Positions 8,708 through 17,450 of a DNA stretch of 58,066 nucleotides are shown here, piece by piece. The stretch is from positions 1 through 58,066 of the forward strand of contig JBGTSD010000009.1 of NCBI GenBank assembly GCA_041940385.1, given 5' to 3'. Numbering within the stretch: the stretch's first letter is position 1; every line of letters starts with the position of its first letter. A program made the translations under genes and the position numbers. Source of the DNA: JACVCK01 sp041940385. Its GTDB lineage: Bacteria > Planctomycetota > Phycisphaerae > Phycisphaerales > UBA1924. The notes under the pieces are model-generated. The model saw only the letters and a program-made list of their open reading frames with translations, ran no database searches and was not told the DNA's origin.

Positions 8708-9667
8708 ATGGTCCGTGTCGCTTCGTTGCTTCTGGCGGCGGGAACCGCGCCCGTGGCGCTGGGGATCCCGACGCTGTTCGGCGTGGATGTCAACGATCAG
8801 ACGCTGGTCCGCATCAACGCGGACACCGGCGTGGTGGTGGAAGTCGGCTTCGTCGATCTTGGACAGGACACCGGGTTCGTCACGGACCTGGCGTCGGAGG
8901 GGGCGCGCCTATACGTGCTGAATTCGATCTATCCGAACGGCGCATTCATCGGCGAATTGAATCCCGGGACCGCAGCGACAATCTCCGCCGCGCAGCTCAC
9001 GGTCGATGGCGTGAACGCCCCGAACGCGATTGAGTCGCTGTCGACGGACGCGCTGGGCCACCTGATCGTGGCGCTGTGGCGTCCGGGTTCGCCGAATATC
9101 GCCTCGTCCAGCCATCTCGGCAGGCTGGCGCTGAGCGGCGCCGTGACGGAGATCGTCAATCTTGGCGCGAGCGCGGACTTCGACGGTCTGGGTCGCGATC
9201 CGAACGGCGACATGGTGGGTCTGGACCGGGAACCCGGGCCGAACTATGTGCAGCTTCTCGAAGTCTCCCACACCAAGGCCGGATTCGACGTGATCGTCAC
9301 GCTCCCGTTCACCGGCGACTTCAACATCGTGGACGACTGCGCCGTCTTTGAGGGCGACATCATCACGATCGATCGTGACTTCAAACGCGTCAACAGGCAC
9401 AGCCGCATGACGGGGCAGATCACCTCGTTCGCCGCCTATCCGGACGCGTACTCGATCTACATGGCGACCGTCGTGGACCTCTGCGCCGGCGACGTGGACG
9501 GCTCGGGGTTCGTGGACTTCACCGACCTGAACATCCTGCTCGGCGCGTTCAACACCAGCCAGCAGGCGGGCGCCTACGACGGGCGTGCGGACCGGGACAC
9601 CGATGGCGACGTCGATTTCGCGGATCTGAACCTCATCCTGTCGGGCTTCAACGCGCCCTGTGATTGA
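8708..9667 (+). CDS. Secreted propeller-like protein with dockerin tail
   Basis: A 319-residue exported protein of unknown function. Start ATG 8708 is set by the GAGGAGG ribosome site 7-8 nt upstream and gives a signal peptide (MVRVASLLLAAGTAPVALG). The body has repeated short strands of the kind LFGVDVNDQTLVRINADTG and LYVLNS, LGRLALSG and DIITIDRDFKRVN, suggestive of a small beta-propeller, though I cannot count blades. Residues 259-319 form the dockerin-like doublet (CAGDVDGSGFVDF ... DTDGDVDFADLN) ending in CD. The second loop follows an unusually long linker rich in Ala, Gly and Asp. It is the first of five dockerin genes in a row on this strand after lpd. Confidence 0.8.
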   Translation: MVRVASLLLAAGTAPVALGIPTLFGVDVNDQTLVRINADTGVVVEVGFVDLGQDTGFVTDLASEGARLYVLNSIYPNGAFIGELNPGTAATISAAQLTVDGVNAPNAIESLSTDALGHLIVALWRPGSPNIASSSHLGRLALSGAVTEIVNLGASADFDGLGRDPNGDMVGLDREPGPNYVQLLEVSHTKAGFDVIVTLPFTGDFNIVDDCAVFEGDIITIDRDFKRVNRHSRMTGQITSFAAYPDAYSIYMATVVDLCAGDVDGSGFVDFTDLNILLGAFNTSQQAGAYDGRADRDTDGDVDFADLNLILSGFNAPCD

Positions 9668-9740
9668 GCGGATTCTGCTTGCCTTGCCCCGGAGTGAAAC
9701 GCACCTTTGGAGATCCCGCCTCATTCGCGGAGAGACCTCC

Positions 9741-10844
9741 ATGAACAGACTCTGCGCCAGCGTCGCCCTCGGGCTCTCGATCTCGACCTTCGCCATCGCC
9801 GGCGGCGTCCCCGATCCGCTCGCCGCGCTCTCCGATGAGTTCAGCCACGCCGGCTCGATCCAGGCGTGGAGCCGGGTGGAGTTCACGGAGGGCTGGAACG
9901 CGACGCACCTCGAGGTGCACGATGTGAATGTGACGACGCCGGGCGCGATGACGCTCGTGCCGTACACGACGTCGTGGTACGAGAACTATCGCGGTCCGTT
10001 CGTGTTCAAGCTCGTCGAAGGCGACTTCGTGATGACGACGCAGGTGACGGTGTCGGCGCGTGACGGCGTGTCCGTGCCGCAGTCGCAGTACTCGCTCGCG
10101 GGCGTCTTCATCCGGGCGCCGCGCGACGTCACGCCGGGCACGTGGGCGCCGGGGCAGGAGAACTACGTGTTCCTCTCGCTCGGCCACGGCGACACGACGC
10201 CGCCCTCGTGGCAGCACGAGATCAAGACGACGGAGCAGAGCCAGTCGACGCTGTTCCTCTCGCCCGCGGCGGGGCCGGCGGCCCTGCTCCAGATCGCGCG
10301 CATCGGCGATGCGATCATCTGCCTGCGCCGCGCGCCCGGCCAGTCCTGGCAGGTCCACGGGCGATTTCACCGCGACGACTTCCCCGCGCAGATGCAGGCC
10401 GGGCTCGTGTCGTACACCGACTGGCTGAAGGTGCAGACGTTCGATCCGTTCCATCACAACTCGGTCACCGTCGCGCCGCCGCTGCCAGGTGATCCGAATC
10501 CGTTCGTGCCCTTCACGCCGGACCTGATCGCGCGCTTCGACTTCGCGCGCTTCGCCACGCCGATCGTGCCGCCGGAGCTGACCGGGCTGGACCTGACCGA
10601 CCCCGGCGACGTGTCCGACGCGGCGCTGCTCGCGTTCCTGGGCGACCAGGCCCACGCCGCGGCGGCGCCGTGCCCCGGCGACACCAATGGCGATCGCGCC
10701 GTGAACTTCGCCGATCTGAACACGATCCTTGGGCAGTTCAATCAGTCGGGCGTCGGCCTTTTCGGTGATCTGGACGGCTCGGGCATCGTGGATTTCGCTG
10801 ATCTCAACGAGGTCCTTTCCGGCTTCAACGCTGATTGTCCCTGA
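9741..10844 (+). CDS. Secreted lectin-like (DUF1349-type) protein with dockerin tail
   Basis: A 367-residue exported protein. ATG 9741 gives a signal peptide (MNRLCASVALGLSISTFAIA) and follows an AGAGA-type ribosome site. The body begins with DPLAALSDEFSHAGSIQAW and continues with FKLVEGDFVMTTQVTVSA and SLAGVFIRAPR. That pattern resembles DUF1349/concanavalin-like jelly rolls that start with a D-x-F strand and have GDF and AGLMIR-like strands, so a carbohydrate-binding or glycosidase-like fold is plausible but unproven. The dockerin-like doublet is at 311-367 (CPGDTNGDRAVNF ... GDLDGSGIVDF), ending in CP. It is 73 nt from the preceding gene and 155 nt from the next. Confidence 0.8.
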   Translation: MNRLCASVALGLSISTFAIAGGVPDPLAALSDEFSHAGSIQAWSRVEFTEGWNATHLEVHDVNVTTPGAMTLVPYTTSWYENYRGPFVFKLVEGDFVMTTQVTVSARDGVSVPQSQYSLAGVFIRAPRDVTPGTWAPGQENYVFLSLGHGDTTPPSWQHEIKTTEQSQSTLFLSPAAGPAALLQIARIGDAIICLRRAPGQSWQVHGRFHRDDFPAQMQAGLVSYTDWLKVQTFDPFHHNSVTVAPPLPGDPNPFVPFTPDLIARFDFARFATPIVPPELTGLDLTDPGDVSDAALLAFLGDQAHAAAAPCPGDTNGDRAVNFADLNTILGQFNQSGVGLFGDLDGSGIVDFADLNEVLSGFNADCP

Positions 10845-10999
10845 CGGACGCCGCACCGCGGATTCGTCCGGTGCAATCCTCTGGAATCTCCGCCGGCGCG
10901 CGGTACGCTGACGCCGGCGCCGACGATTCGCCGCACTCGTCGCGCGGCCCGGCGCCCGATGCCCGCGCGCGAGCGGGCGTCTCTCGAGGAGATCACCCC

Positions 11000-12712
11000 T
11001 TGTCCATCACGCGTGCCCTGTTCACCGCCGGCGCGATCGGTGCGTGGTCACTTTCCGCTTCGGCGCAGATCACGATCACGCCGGTCATCGCACCGGGTCA
11101 GTCGGCTCCGGGCTCGGCGACGGGCACATTCAATGGGCCGCAGCACCCGACGTGCCAGACGATCGGCCGCCTGGCGCTCCAGTCATTCCTGACGAACACA
11201 CCGAACCCCGGCGGCGACAACAACGGCGTGTGGCAGGCAGGCGGCGGGGTGACGCTGGCTGCGATCGTTGGACAGCCGATCACGGGCTCCGGCGCGGTCA
11301 ATATCGTCGGCGTCAGCCCGCCGATTCAGAATCGCAACGGCGGCGTGTTCTTCGCGGGAAGGATGGACTCCGCCGGCGGCTTCGCTTTCGACGCGGCGTT
11401 GTGCTACAGCGCCGGCGGGCTTGCGGAGATCGCCGCGCGCGAGGGCGACGCCGTCGCTGTCATCCCGGGCGCGCTCATCGGCGAGGTCGGCGTCAGCGGC
11501 GTGGGCGACCTGGCGTTCAACGACGCCGGGCGCTCGGCGTTCATCGCGCCGCTCACCGGCGTTCCGTCGCCGGGTAATCGCGTCATTCTGGCGACCGACG
11601 GCGCGACGAGGAACTATGCGCTGGTCGCGCGCACGGGCGATCCCTCCCCGACGCCCGGCGGCGCGCCGTTCTCGTTCATCACGTCGCCGTCCATCAACGG
11701 GGCGGGCGATGTCGCGTTCTTCTCGAACATGAGCGCGGCGCCGTTCTTCGGGCTGTTCGTGCGCCCGATGGGCGGCGCGATCCAGAAGGTCGTCGCCGCG
11801 GGAGACTCGGCCCCGGGCATGCCCGCGGGCTGGACCCACACCACGTTCGTCGGTCAGAACAGCGGTCCGCCGCAGATGAACGACGCGGGGCAGTACGTCA
11901 TCGCCGGCGGCGCCGCGGCGCCCGGCGGGTTCCCGAGCCGCGTCGGCGTGTGGCGCGGTGCGCCCGGCGCGTTTCAACTGCTCGCGCAGAGCCAGACGCA
12001 GGCGCCCGGCGCGCCCATCGGCGCGAACTTCAATGACTTCACGCCGCTGATCAACGGTTCGGGCGGCGTGATCTTCTATTCGAACCTTTCCTTCGGCGCA
12101 CAGAACGCCGGCGTGTGGATCGTGTTCCCGGTGGCCAATGCGCAGCCGCGTCTGCTCACGCTGCTCAATGTGCAGGCGCCGGACATGCCTCCGGGCACGC
12201 TGCTGATATCGATCAGCAACGGCGGCGTGTCGTTCAACAACCGCGCAGAGGGTCTGATCAACGGCTCGATGAATTACGTGGTGAACAGCACGCCGGCGAA
12301 CGGGCTCTTCGCCGGGCGCCCGGGGCGCCTGCGCAAGGTCGTGGCCTCCGGCGACATGCTCGAGGTGACGCCCGGCGTATTCCGCACGGTGATCTCCGTG
12401 CTCGCGTGGTCGTGGAACAGCCCGGAGTCCGGTCGGCACACCAGCATCAACGATCGCGGCGAGGTCGCGTTCTCGTGCAGCTTCGTGGGCGGCGGCGGCG
12501 GCGCCTTCATCGCGCGCCTCCCCCACCCCTGCCCCGGCGACGCAACGGCGGACGACCTTGTCGGCTTCGCCGACCTGAACGCGGTGCTCGCGTCGTACAA
12601 CACAGTTCTGGGCAACCCACTCTACAACCACAACGCCGACTTTGATCAGGACGACGATGTGGACTTCTCCGACCTGAACGCGGTGCTGGGCGCGTTCAAT
12701 ACGGGGTGCTGA
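11000..12712 (+). CDS. Secreted NxxGxxAF-repeat protein with dockerin tail (TTG start)
   Basis: A 570-residue exported protein. I chose TTG at 11000: a GAGGAG ribosome site lies 7-8 nt upstream and it gives a clean signal peptide (SITRALFTAGAIGAWSLSASA). The in-frame ATG at 10835 would overlap the previous gene and add a non-signal, charged leader. The body repeats a strand-turn unit of the type INGAGDVAFFSNMS, MNDAGQYVIAGG, INGSGGVIFYSNL and INDRGEVAFSCSF, alternating with GDPSPTPGGAPF and GDSAPGMPAG loops. Such repeats are common in planctomycete surface proteins and look like a propeller of unknown function. The dockerin-like doublet is at 511-570, with a degenerate first loop (GDATADDLVGF), ending in Cys. 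Confidence 0.8.
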   Translation: MSITRALFTAGAIGAWSLSASAQITITPVIAPGQSAPGSATGTFNGPQHPTCQTIGRLALQSFLTNTPNPGGDNNGVWQAGGGVTLAAIVGQPITGSGAVNIVGVSPPIQNRNGGVFFAGRMDSAGGFAFDAALCYSAGGLAEIAAREGDAVAVIPGALIGEVGVSGVGDLAFNDAGRSAFIAPLTGVPSPGNRVILATDGATRNYALVARTGDPSPTPGGAPFSFITSPSINGAGDVAFFSNMSAAPFFGLFVRPMGGAIQKVVAAGDSAPGMPAGWTHTTFVGQNSGPPQMNDAGQYVIAGGAAAPGGFPSRVGVWRGAPGAFQLLAQSQTQAPGAPIGANFNDFTPLINGSGGVIFYSNLSFGAQNAGVWIVFPVANAQPRLLTLLNVQAPDMPPGTLLISISNGGVSFNNRAEGLINGSMNYVVNSTPANGLFAGRPGRLRKVVASGDMLEVTPGVFRTVISVLAWSWNSPESGRHTSINDRGEVAFSCSFVGGGGGAFIARLPHPCPGDATADDLVGFADLNAVLASYNTVLGNPLYNHNADFDQDDDVDFSDLNAVLGAFNTGC

Positions 12713-12770
12713 GCCAGAAGCATCGACGCCGACGATGTGCGGGAGCATGAGGCGACGGTACCGTGCGCTC

Positions 12771-14318
12771 ATGATGCGCACAGCACTCGGACTCGCTCTC
12801 GCCGCGGCGCCGGCGTGGGCCGCCACCTACTACGTCGCTCCGCCCGCTGACGGCGGGTCCAACGCGAACCCCGGCAGCGCGTCGCTGCCGTGGGCGACGC
12901 TCCAGCACGCCGCGAACAACCTATTTCCCGGCGACACCGTGATCGTCGCGCCGGGGACGTACGCGGGCTTCAACGCGGTGCGATCGGGGACGAGCGCGGC
13001 GCCGATCACGTACTCGGGCCTGCCCGGCGCGCACATCAACGCGGCCGCGGCGCCGCACAACGGGACGAATCACCGCTCGCGCGTCAACCTCGACACGGTC
13101 TCCTGGATCATCGTCGAGGGCTTCGAGATCACGGGGACCAACGACCTGCGCAACAGCCAGGAGGGCGTGCGCATCGTCTCGCCGCTGAACGCCGACGCCG
13201 GGCACATCACGATCCGCAACAACCACATCCACCACAACGGCAACCGCAACATCCTGAGCGGATTCGTCTCCGACCTCGTCATCGAGCACAACGTGTGCCA
13301 CCACGCGTACCGCGAGCACGGGATCTACGTCTCGAACTCCGGCGACCGGCACGTCATCCGCCACAACGTGTCGTACTCCAACTCCAACAACGGCCTGCAC
13401 ATGAACGGCGACGCCTCGCTCGGCGGCGACGGCGTCATGTCCGAGCTGGTCGTGGATTCCAATGTCTTCTGGGACAACGGCGCCGGCGGCGTCGCGTACA
13501 TCGACGCGAACGGCAACGCGCAGGTCTCGACCGGCGGCGGGTCCGCCATCAACGGCGACGGCGTGCGCGACTCCCGGATCGTCAACAACATCGCGCACTA
13601 CAACCACGCGAGCGGCATCTCGCTCTACCGCATCGACGGCGGCCAGCCCTCGTCGAACAACCTCGTGGCCAACAACACCATCGTGAACGCTCCGAACGCC
13701 CGCTGGTGCCTCAACATCCAGGACGGCTCCACCGGAAATGTCGCCTTCAACAACATTCTGATCAACCTCAACATCGCGCGCGGCGCCGTGTCCATCTCCA
13801 CATCCTCCCTCGCCGGGTTCGCCTGCGACTCCAACCTCTTGACCAACCGGTTCGATCTCGGTGGATCGTTCCTGACGCTGGCGCAGTGGCGCACGCAGAC
13901 CGGGCTGGACGTGCAATCGGCGCTCGCGGCGCCGGCGGACCTGCCCGCGATCTTCGCCGCGCCCGGTGATGCGCTCGATGCGGACTTCCACCTGACAGAG
14001 GGCTCGCCCGCGATCGACGCGGGTGTGGCGAGCTGGTCGGGCGAGGCAGCGCCGGCGTTCGACATCGATGCGCAGCCGCGGCCTGCGGGCGAAGGGTTCG
14101 ACATCGGCGCCGACGAGCGTGCGCCGTGCGCGATCGTCGGCGACATCAACGGCGACGGGGCGGTGGACTTCGCCGATCTCTCGCGCTTGCTCGACGCCTT
14201 CGGCGCCAGCCTGGGCGATGCGGGGTTCGATCCCGCGGCGGACCTCGACAATGACCTCGATGTGGACTTCGCGGACCTAAATGCTCTGTTGTCCGTGTTC
14301 AACCAGTCGTGCCGCTGA
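12771..14318 (+). CDS. Secreted right-handed beta-helix protein with dockerin tail
   Basis: A 515-residue exported protein. ATG 12771 (or 12774) gives a short signal peptide (MMRTALGLALAAAPAWAA); the in-frame ATG at 12735 would add a charged leader. The mature start TYYVAPPADGGSNANPGSAS with WATLQHAANNLFPGDTVIVA is the classic opening of DUF1565/pectate-lyase-like right-handed parallel beta-helices. Asn- and His-rich coils follow (IRNNHIHHNGNRNI, VIEHNVCHHAYREHGIYV, NNIAHYNHASGISLY), then the choice-of-anchor style end GSPAIDAG ... DIDAQPRPAGEGFDIGADE. The likely role is polysaccharide binding or cleavage; no catalytic residue can be assigned. The dockerin-like doublet is at 453-515, ending in CR. 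Confidence 0.85.
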   Translation: MMRTALGLALAAAPAWAATYYVAPPADGGSNANPGSASLPWATLQHAANNLFPGDTVIVAPGTYAGFNAVRSGTSAAPITYSGLPGAHINAAAAPHNGTNHRSRVNLDTVSWIIVEGFEITGTNDLRNSQEGVRIVSPLNADAGHITIRNNHIHHNGNRNILSGFVSDLVIEHNVCHHAYREHGIYVSNSGDRHVIRHNVSYSNSNNGLHMNGDASLGGDGVMSELVVDSNVFWDNGAGGVAYIDANGNAQVSTGGGSAINGDGVRDSRIVNNIAHYNHASGISLYRIDGGQPSSNNLVANNTIVNAPNARWCLNIQDGSTGNVAFNNILINLNIARGAVSISTSSLAGFACDSNLLTNRFDLGGSFLTLAQWRTQTGLDVQSALAAPADLPAIFAAPGDALDADFHLTEGSPAIDAGVASWSGEAAPAFDIDAQPRPAGEGFDIGADERAPCAIVGDINGDGAVDFADLSRLLDAFGASLGDAGFDPAADLDNDLDVDFADLNALLSVFNQSCR

Positions 14319-14564
14319 ATGATGGCTGATCGGACCTTGTTAGTGCGAATAAACCGGGGCTCGGCGACGTTTTCCGAGCAAGGGAGCGTCTTTTCCCGCG
14401 CCGCCGGGCCGATTCCTCTTGACCCGTCCGCATCCGATGACCCACTATCTGCGGAGAGAACCGCGGAACCCATCGATTCGGACGACTGTTCCCACCGCGA
14501 CCATCCGCGGCGGCCACTACCCGGCCATCCGCCGCCAGCCCCGATCCCGTACGGAGAGTTTGGA

Positions 14565-16034
14565 ATGACCCATCGCATTGCCCCGTTCCTCGCGCTGGCG
14601 TTCGCCGGCGCGGCTGTCGCCGCCGACACGAACGCGCCGTTCGACGACGCGCTCGCCGCGAATCTGTCCGGACGCGTCGTCGCGCCGCACCCGGTCGTCG
14701 AGGCGACGCCCTCGTCGGACCTCTGGCGCACGCCGTGGCTGGCGATGTGCTTCGCGCCCGGCACGTCGGACGACTACATGGAGCAGATGTATTTCTGGGT
14801 GCTCGCGAACTCCAGCGGCGAGAACGGCGAGCGCTACTTCCCGGGCGGCTCGTGGAACGGCGACGGCATCAACTCCGTCGGCACGCCCACGTCGCGCACG
14901 TACTCGTTCCCGTCGGACACGCTCGGCGGCATCGGCGGCGGCGCCAGCACGCAGAACGTGCTCAACCAGCGCTTCGTGCAGTGGTTCGGCAGCGTCAACG
15001 AGGGTCAGGACAAGGTCCGCGCCGTGTTCGACCGCTGGCAGACTCTCGCCGCCGTCACCTACACGCAGATCAACGACGACAACGCGTCGTGGGGCACGAG
15101 CGGCAACCCGAGCCGCGGCGACATCCGCATCGTGTCGATCAACATCGACGGCCCCGGCGGCACGCTCGCGTTCAACTTCTTCCCGACCAACGGCGACATG
15201 GTGATCGACTCCTCGGAGTCGTACCAGTCGTCGGGCAACAACTTCCGCTTCTTCCGCAACGTCGTGGCCCACGAGAACGGGCACGGCATGGGCCTTGCGC
15301 ACTCCTGCCCGCAGGACGGCAGCAAGCTCATGGAGCCCGGCCTGAACACCAGCTTCGACGGCCCCCGCACCGACGACGTCCGCGGCATGCAGCGCATCTA
15401 CGGCGATAACGCCGAGCCCAACGACACCGCCGGCCTCGCCACCAACCTCGGCCAGCTCGGCCTCAACCTGATCCTCAACGACCGCTCCATCGACAACGGC
15501 GCCGGCAACGCGTTCCACGAGGACATCGACTTCTACCGCGTCACGCTGCCCACCAGCGGCCTGCTCAACGCGTACCTGCGCGTCAGCAACTTCCCGAACT
15601 ACCCCAACGCGCCGCAGGGCGGCGGCTGCCCGAGCGGCCCCCTCGTGCAGTCCTCGTCGATTCTCAATCTCGGCTTCCAGATCATCGCGCCCGACGGCGT
15701 GACCGTGCTCCACACCGCCAACGCCAACGGCGCGGGCGTCGATGAGTCCGTTGCGGACTTCGAGATCGAGACCGGCGGCAACTACTACCTGCGCGTGTTC
15801 ACCACGTCCTCGGCGCTCGACATCCAGCTCTACCGCTTCGAGCTCAGCTTCGTCGGCGCCGGCTGCCAGGGCGACACGAACGGCGACAACATGGTCAACT
15901 TCGTCGACCTCAACAACGTGCTCACCGACTACAACCAGTCCGGCGCGTTCCTCCCCGGCGACGTCAACGACGACGGGACCTGCAACTTCGACGACCTGAA
16001 CATCGTCCTCTCCAACTACAACGAGGTCTGCTGA
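14565..16034 (+). CDS. Secreted matrixin-like metalloprotease with dockerin tail
   Basis: A 489-residue exported protease. ATG 14565 with an upstream GGAGAG site gives a signal peptide (MTHRIAPFLALAFAGAAVAA). The metzincin zinc site is complete: HENGHGMGLAH at 236-246 (His236, Glu237, His240, His246), followed by a Met-turn candidate in SKLMEPGL. Residues about 280-430 (EPNDTAGLATNLGQL ... NYYLRVFTTSSALDIQLYRFELS) look like a bacterial pre-peptidase C-terminal domain. The dockerin-like doublet is at 434-489, with an extra Cys in loop 2 (NDDGTCNF), ending in Cys. The 246-nt upstream gap has a possible TTGACC element but no clear promoter. A terminator follows. Confidence 0.87.
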   Translation: MTHRIAPFLALAFAGAAVAADTNAPFDDALAANLSGRVVAPHPVVEATPSSDLWRTPWLAMCFAPGTSDDYMEQMYFWVLANSSGENGERYFPGGSWNGDGINSVGTPTSRTYSFPSDTLGGIGGGASTQNVLNQRFVQWFGSVNEGQDKVRAVFDRWQTLAAVTYTQINDDNASWGTSGNPSRGDIRIVSINIDGPGGTLAFNFFPTNGDMVIDSSESYQSSGNNFRFFRNVVAHENGHGMGLAHSCPQDGSKLMEPGLNTSFDGPRTDDVRGMQRIYGDNAEPNDTAGLATNLGQLGLNLILNDRSIDNGAGNAFHEDIDFYRVTLPTSGLLNAYLRVSNFPNYPNAPQGGGCPSGPLVQSSSILNLGFQIIAPDGVTVLHTANANGAGVDESVADFEIETGGNYYLRVFTTSSALDIQLYRFELSFVGAGCQGDTNGDNMVNFVDLNNVLTDYNQSGAFLPGDVNDDGTCNFDDLNIVLSNYNEVC

Positions 16035-16065
16035 TCAGGCCCCCGGCCCATCTTTGAAACTCACC

Positions 16066-16094
16066 ACGCCGCCGGCCTCCCGGCGGCGTTTTTC
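16066..16094 (+). terminator. Rho-independent terminator after the matrixin-like gene
   Basis: A perfect 10-bp stem (ACGCCGCCGG with CCGGCGGCGT) around a CCTC loop runs directly into a T-tract. It is 31 nt after the stop at 16034 and closes the run of dockerin genes. Confidence 0.85.
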
Positions 16095-16268
16095 ATGCGC
16101 CGATCGCCCCGCGGCGCCTCCCGCCCCCCGGGCAGGTACACTTCCCGAACAGCCGTTCCCGGCCTCGGCGGAACCGCCGCCCCCCGGGAGCCGAATCATG
16201 TGTTGGGGTGGGACCGGGCCCCGAGCTTTGTCCTCGCGCTCTCACCGATGACCACGAAGGAGAATCCC

Positions 16269-17384
16269 ATGCCCCGGGGCCCCCGGAACCCGTCTTCGCT
16301 CCGCCGCCCGGCGTTCACGCTCATCGAGCTGCTCGTTGTCGTCGGCATCATCGCCCTTGTGGTCGGCATCCTCGTCCCCACGCTGGGCGCCGTCCGCGAC
16401 GCGGCCCGCAAGACCTCGACGATGAGCCTGGCCAACGACGTCGCCACCGCCGGCACCTCGTTCATCACGGACAACCGGCGCGTTCCGGGCCGCTTCTCGC
16501 AGCTCGAGATGGGCGCCGCGACGAACTACAACTCCATCGGCTTCACCAACTCCGAGAACGTCCTGCTCGACCTTGCGGGCGGCATCGTCGCGGAGACCGG
16601 CTCCAACGATCCGAGCGCCACCAACGGTTTCGTCGACGTCGGCCCTGTCGCCAACAACACCGTCCGCGTGGACAACGGGCTCGTGGGCTCCGGCCAGTCC
16701 GACGCCGGCGGCGGCGGGTATCTGCGCCTTGGCGGCGATGTGCTCCAGCCCATCTCGGGCCAGCGCCACGACGACTCGGCGACCAAGGGCCCGACCGACA
16801 TGGTCGACATCATCGACTACTTCGGTCAGCCGCTGGTGATCTTCAGCCCGGACGAGTCCGCGGTCATGCCGCAGTCGGAGTTCGCGCTCGAGTTCGCGTC
16901 GGCCACCGCCAACCCGGACCTGGACGAACTGGCTCTCTTCTACTGGTCGTCCAACGCCGGGTATTACGACGCGCCTGCGGACAACAGCCCCAACCCGGGC
17001 CTCGGCGCCAAGGGCATCCGCCAGTCCAGCCGGAGCATCCTGGGCACGATCGCGGGCCCGCAGGGCGCACCGACCACCGCCCATCGCGAGGCGTCGCTGC
17101 GCGGCCTGCTCGGCAGCCCCGCCTTCGCCGGCGAGGAGAACCCCGGCAACCCGTCGAGCCCGCTGACCCCGCTCCGCGCCCGCGGCAAGATCATCGTGAT
17201 CTCCGCCGGGGCCGACCAGATCTACTTCGCCCGCGACCAGGACAAGGGCGCCGCGAGCCCGTCCGACCTCGCCGACGTCGGCAAGGTGATCGATTACGCC
17301 CCGATTCTGGGCAGCGGGGGCGGCGACACCCGGGCGAACGAGGTTGAGAGCTTCGACGACATCGTGATCTCCGGCGGCGAGTAA
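16269..17384 (+). CDS. Type II secretion/type IV pilus-like pseudopilin
   Basis: A 371-residue prepilin-like protein. The N-terminus has the class III signal RRPAFTLIELLVVVGIIALV, which a prepilin peptidase would cleave before Phe; the -1 residue is Ala where Gly is usual. A conserved Glu at +5 follows. The helix ends near residue 60 and a long globular domain follows, closing with SAGADQIYFARDQ and ESFDDIVISGGE, a form of the Ca2+-binding C-terminal loop of GspG-type pseudopilins. The ATG has a GAAGGAGA ribosome site 6 nt upstream. It is much longer than GspG (about 140 residues), like the many large planctomycete pseudopilins. No secretion ATPase genes are nearby, so the partner machine is elsewhere. 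Confidence 0.85.
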   Translation: MPRGPRNPSSLRRPAFTLIELLVVVGIIALVVGILVPTLGAVRDAARKTSTMSLANDVATAGTSFITDNRRVPGRFSQLEMGAATNYNSIGFTNSENVLLDLAGGIVAETGSNDPSATNGFVDVGPVANNTVRVDNGLVGSGQSDAGGGGYLRLGGDVLQPISGQRHDDSATKGPTDMVDIIDYFGQPLVIFSPDESAVMPQSEFALEFASATANPDLDELALFYWSSNAGYYDAPADNSPNPGLGAKGIRQSSRSILGTIAGPQGAPTTAHREASLRGLLGSPAFAGEENPGNPSSPLTPLRARGKIIVISAGADQIYFARDQDKGAASPSDLADVGKVIDYAPILGSGGGDTRANEVESFDDIVISGGE

Positions 17385-17450
17385 GGCCCGGCAGGGTCTA
17401 TCCGGCACGTTGGGCGCCACTTCCGCGTGTGAAGGCGGTATAAAGCGGCC

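Noticed and set aside
14319..14564. Promoter TTGACC with TATCTG before the matrixin-like gene
   Set aside because: The spacing is 21 nt, too long for a standard promoter.
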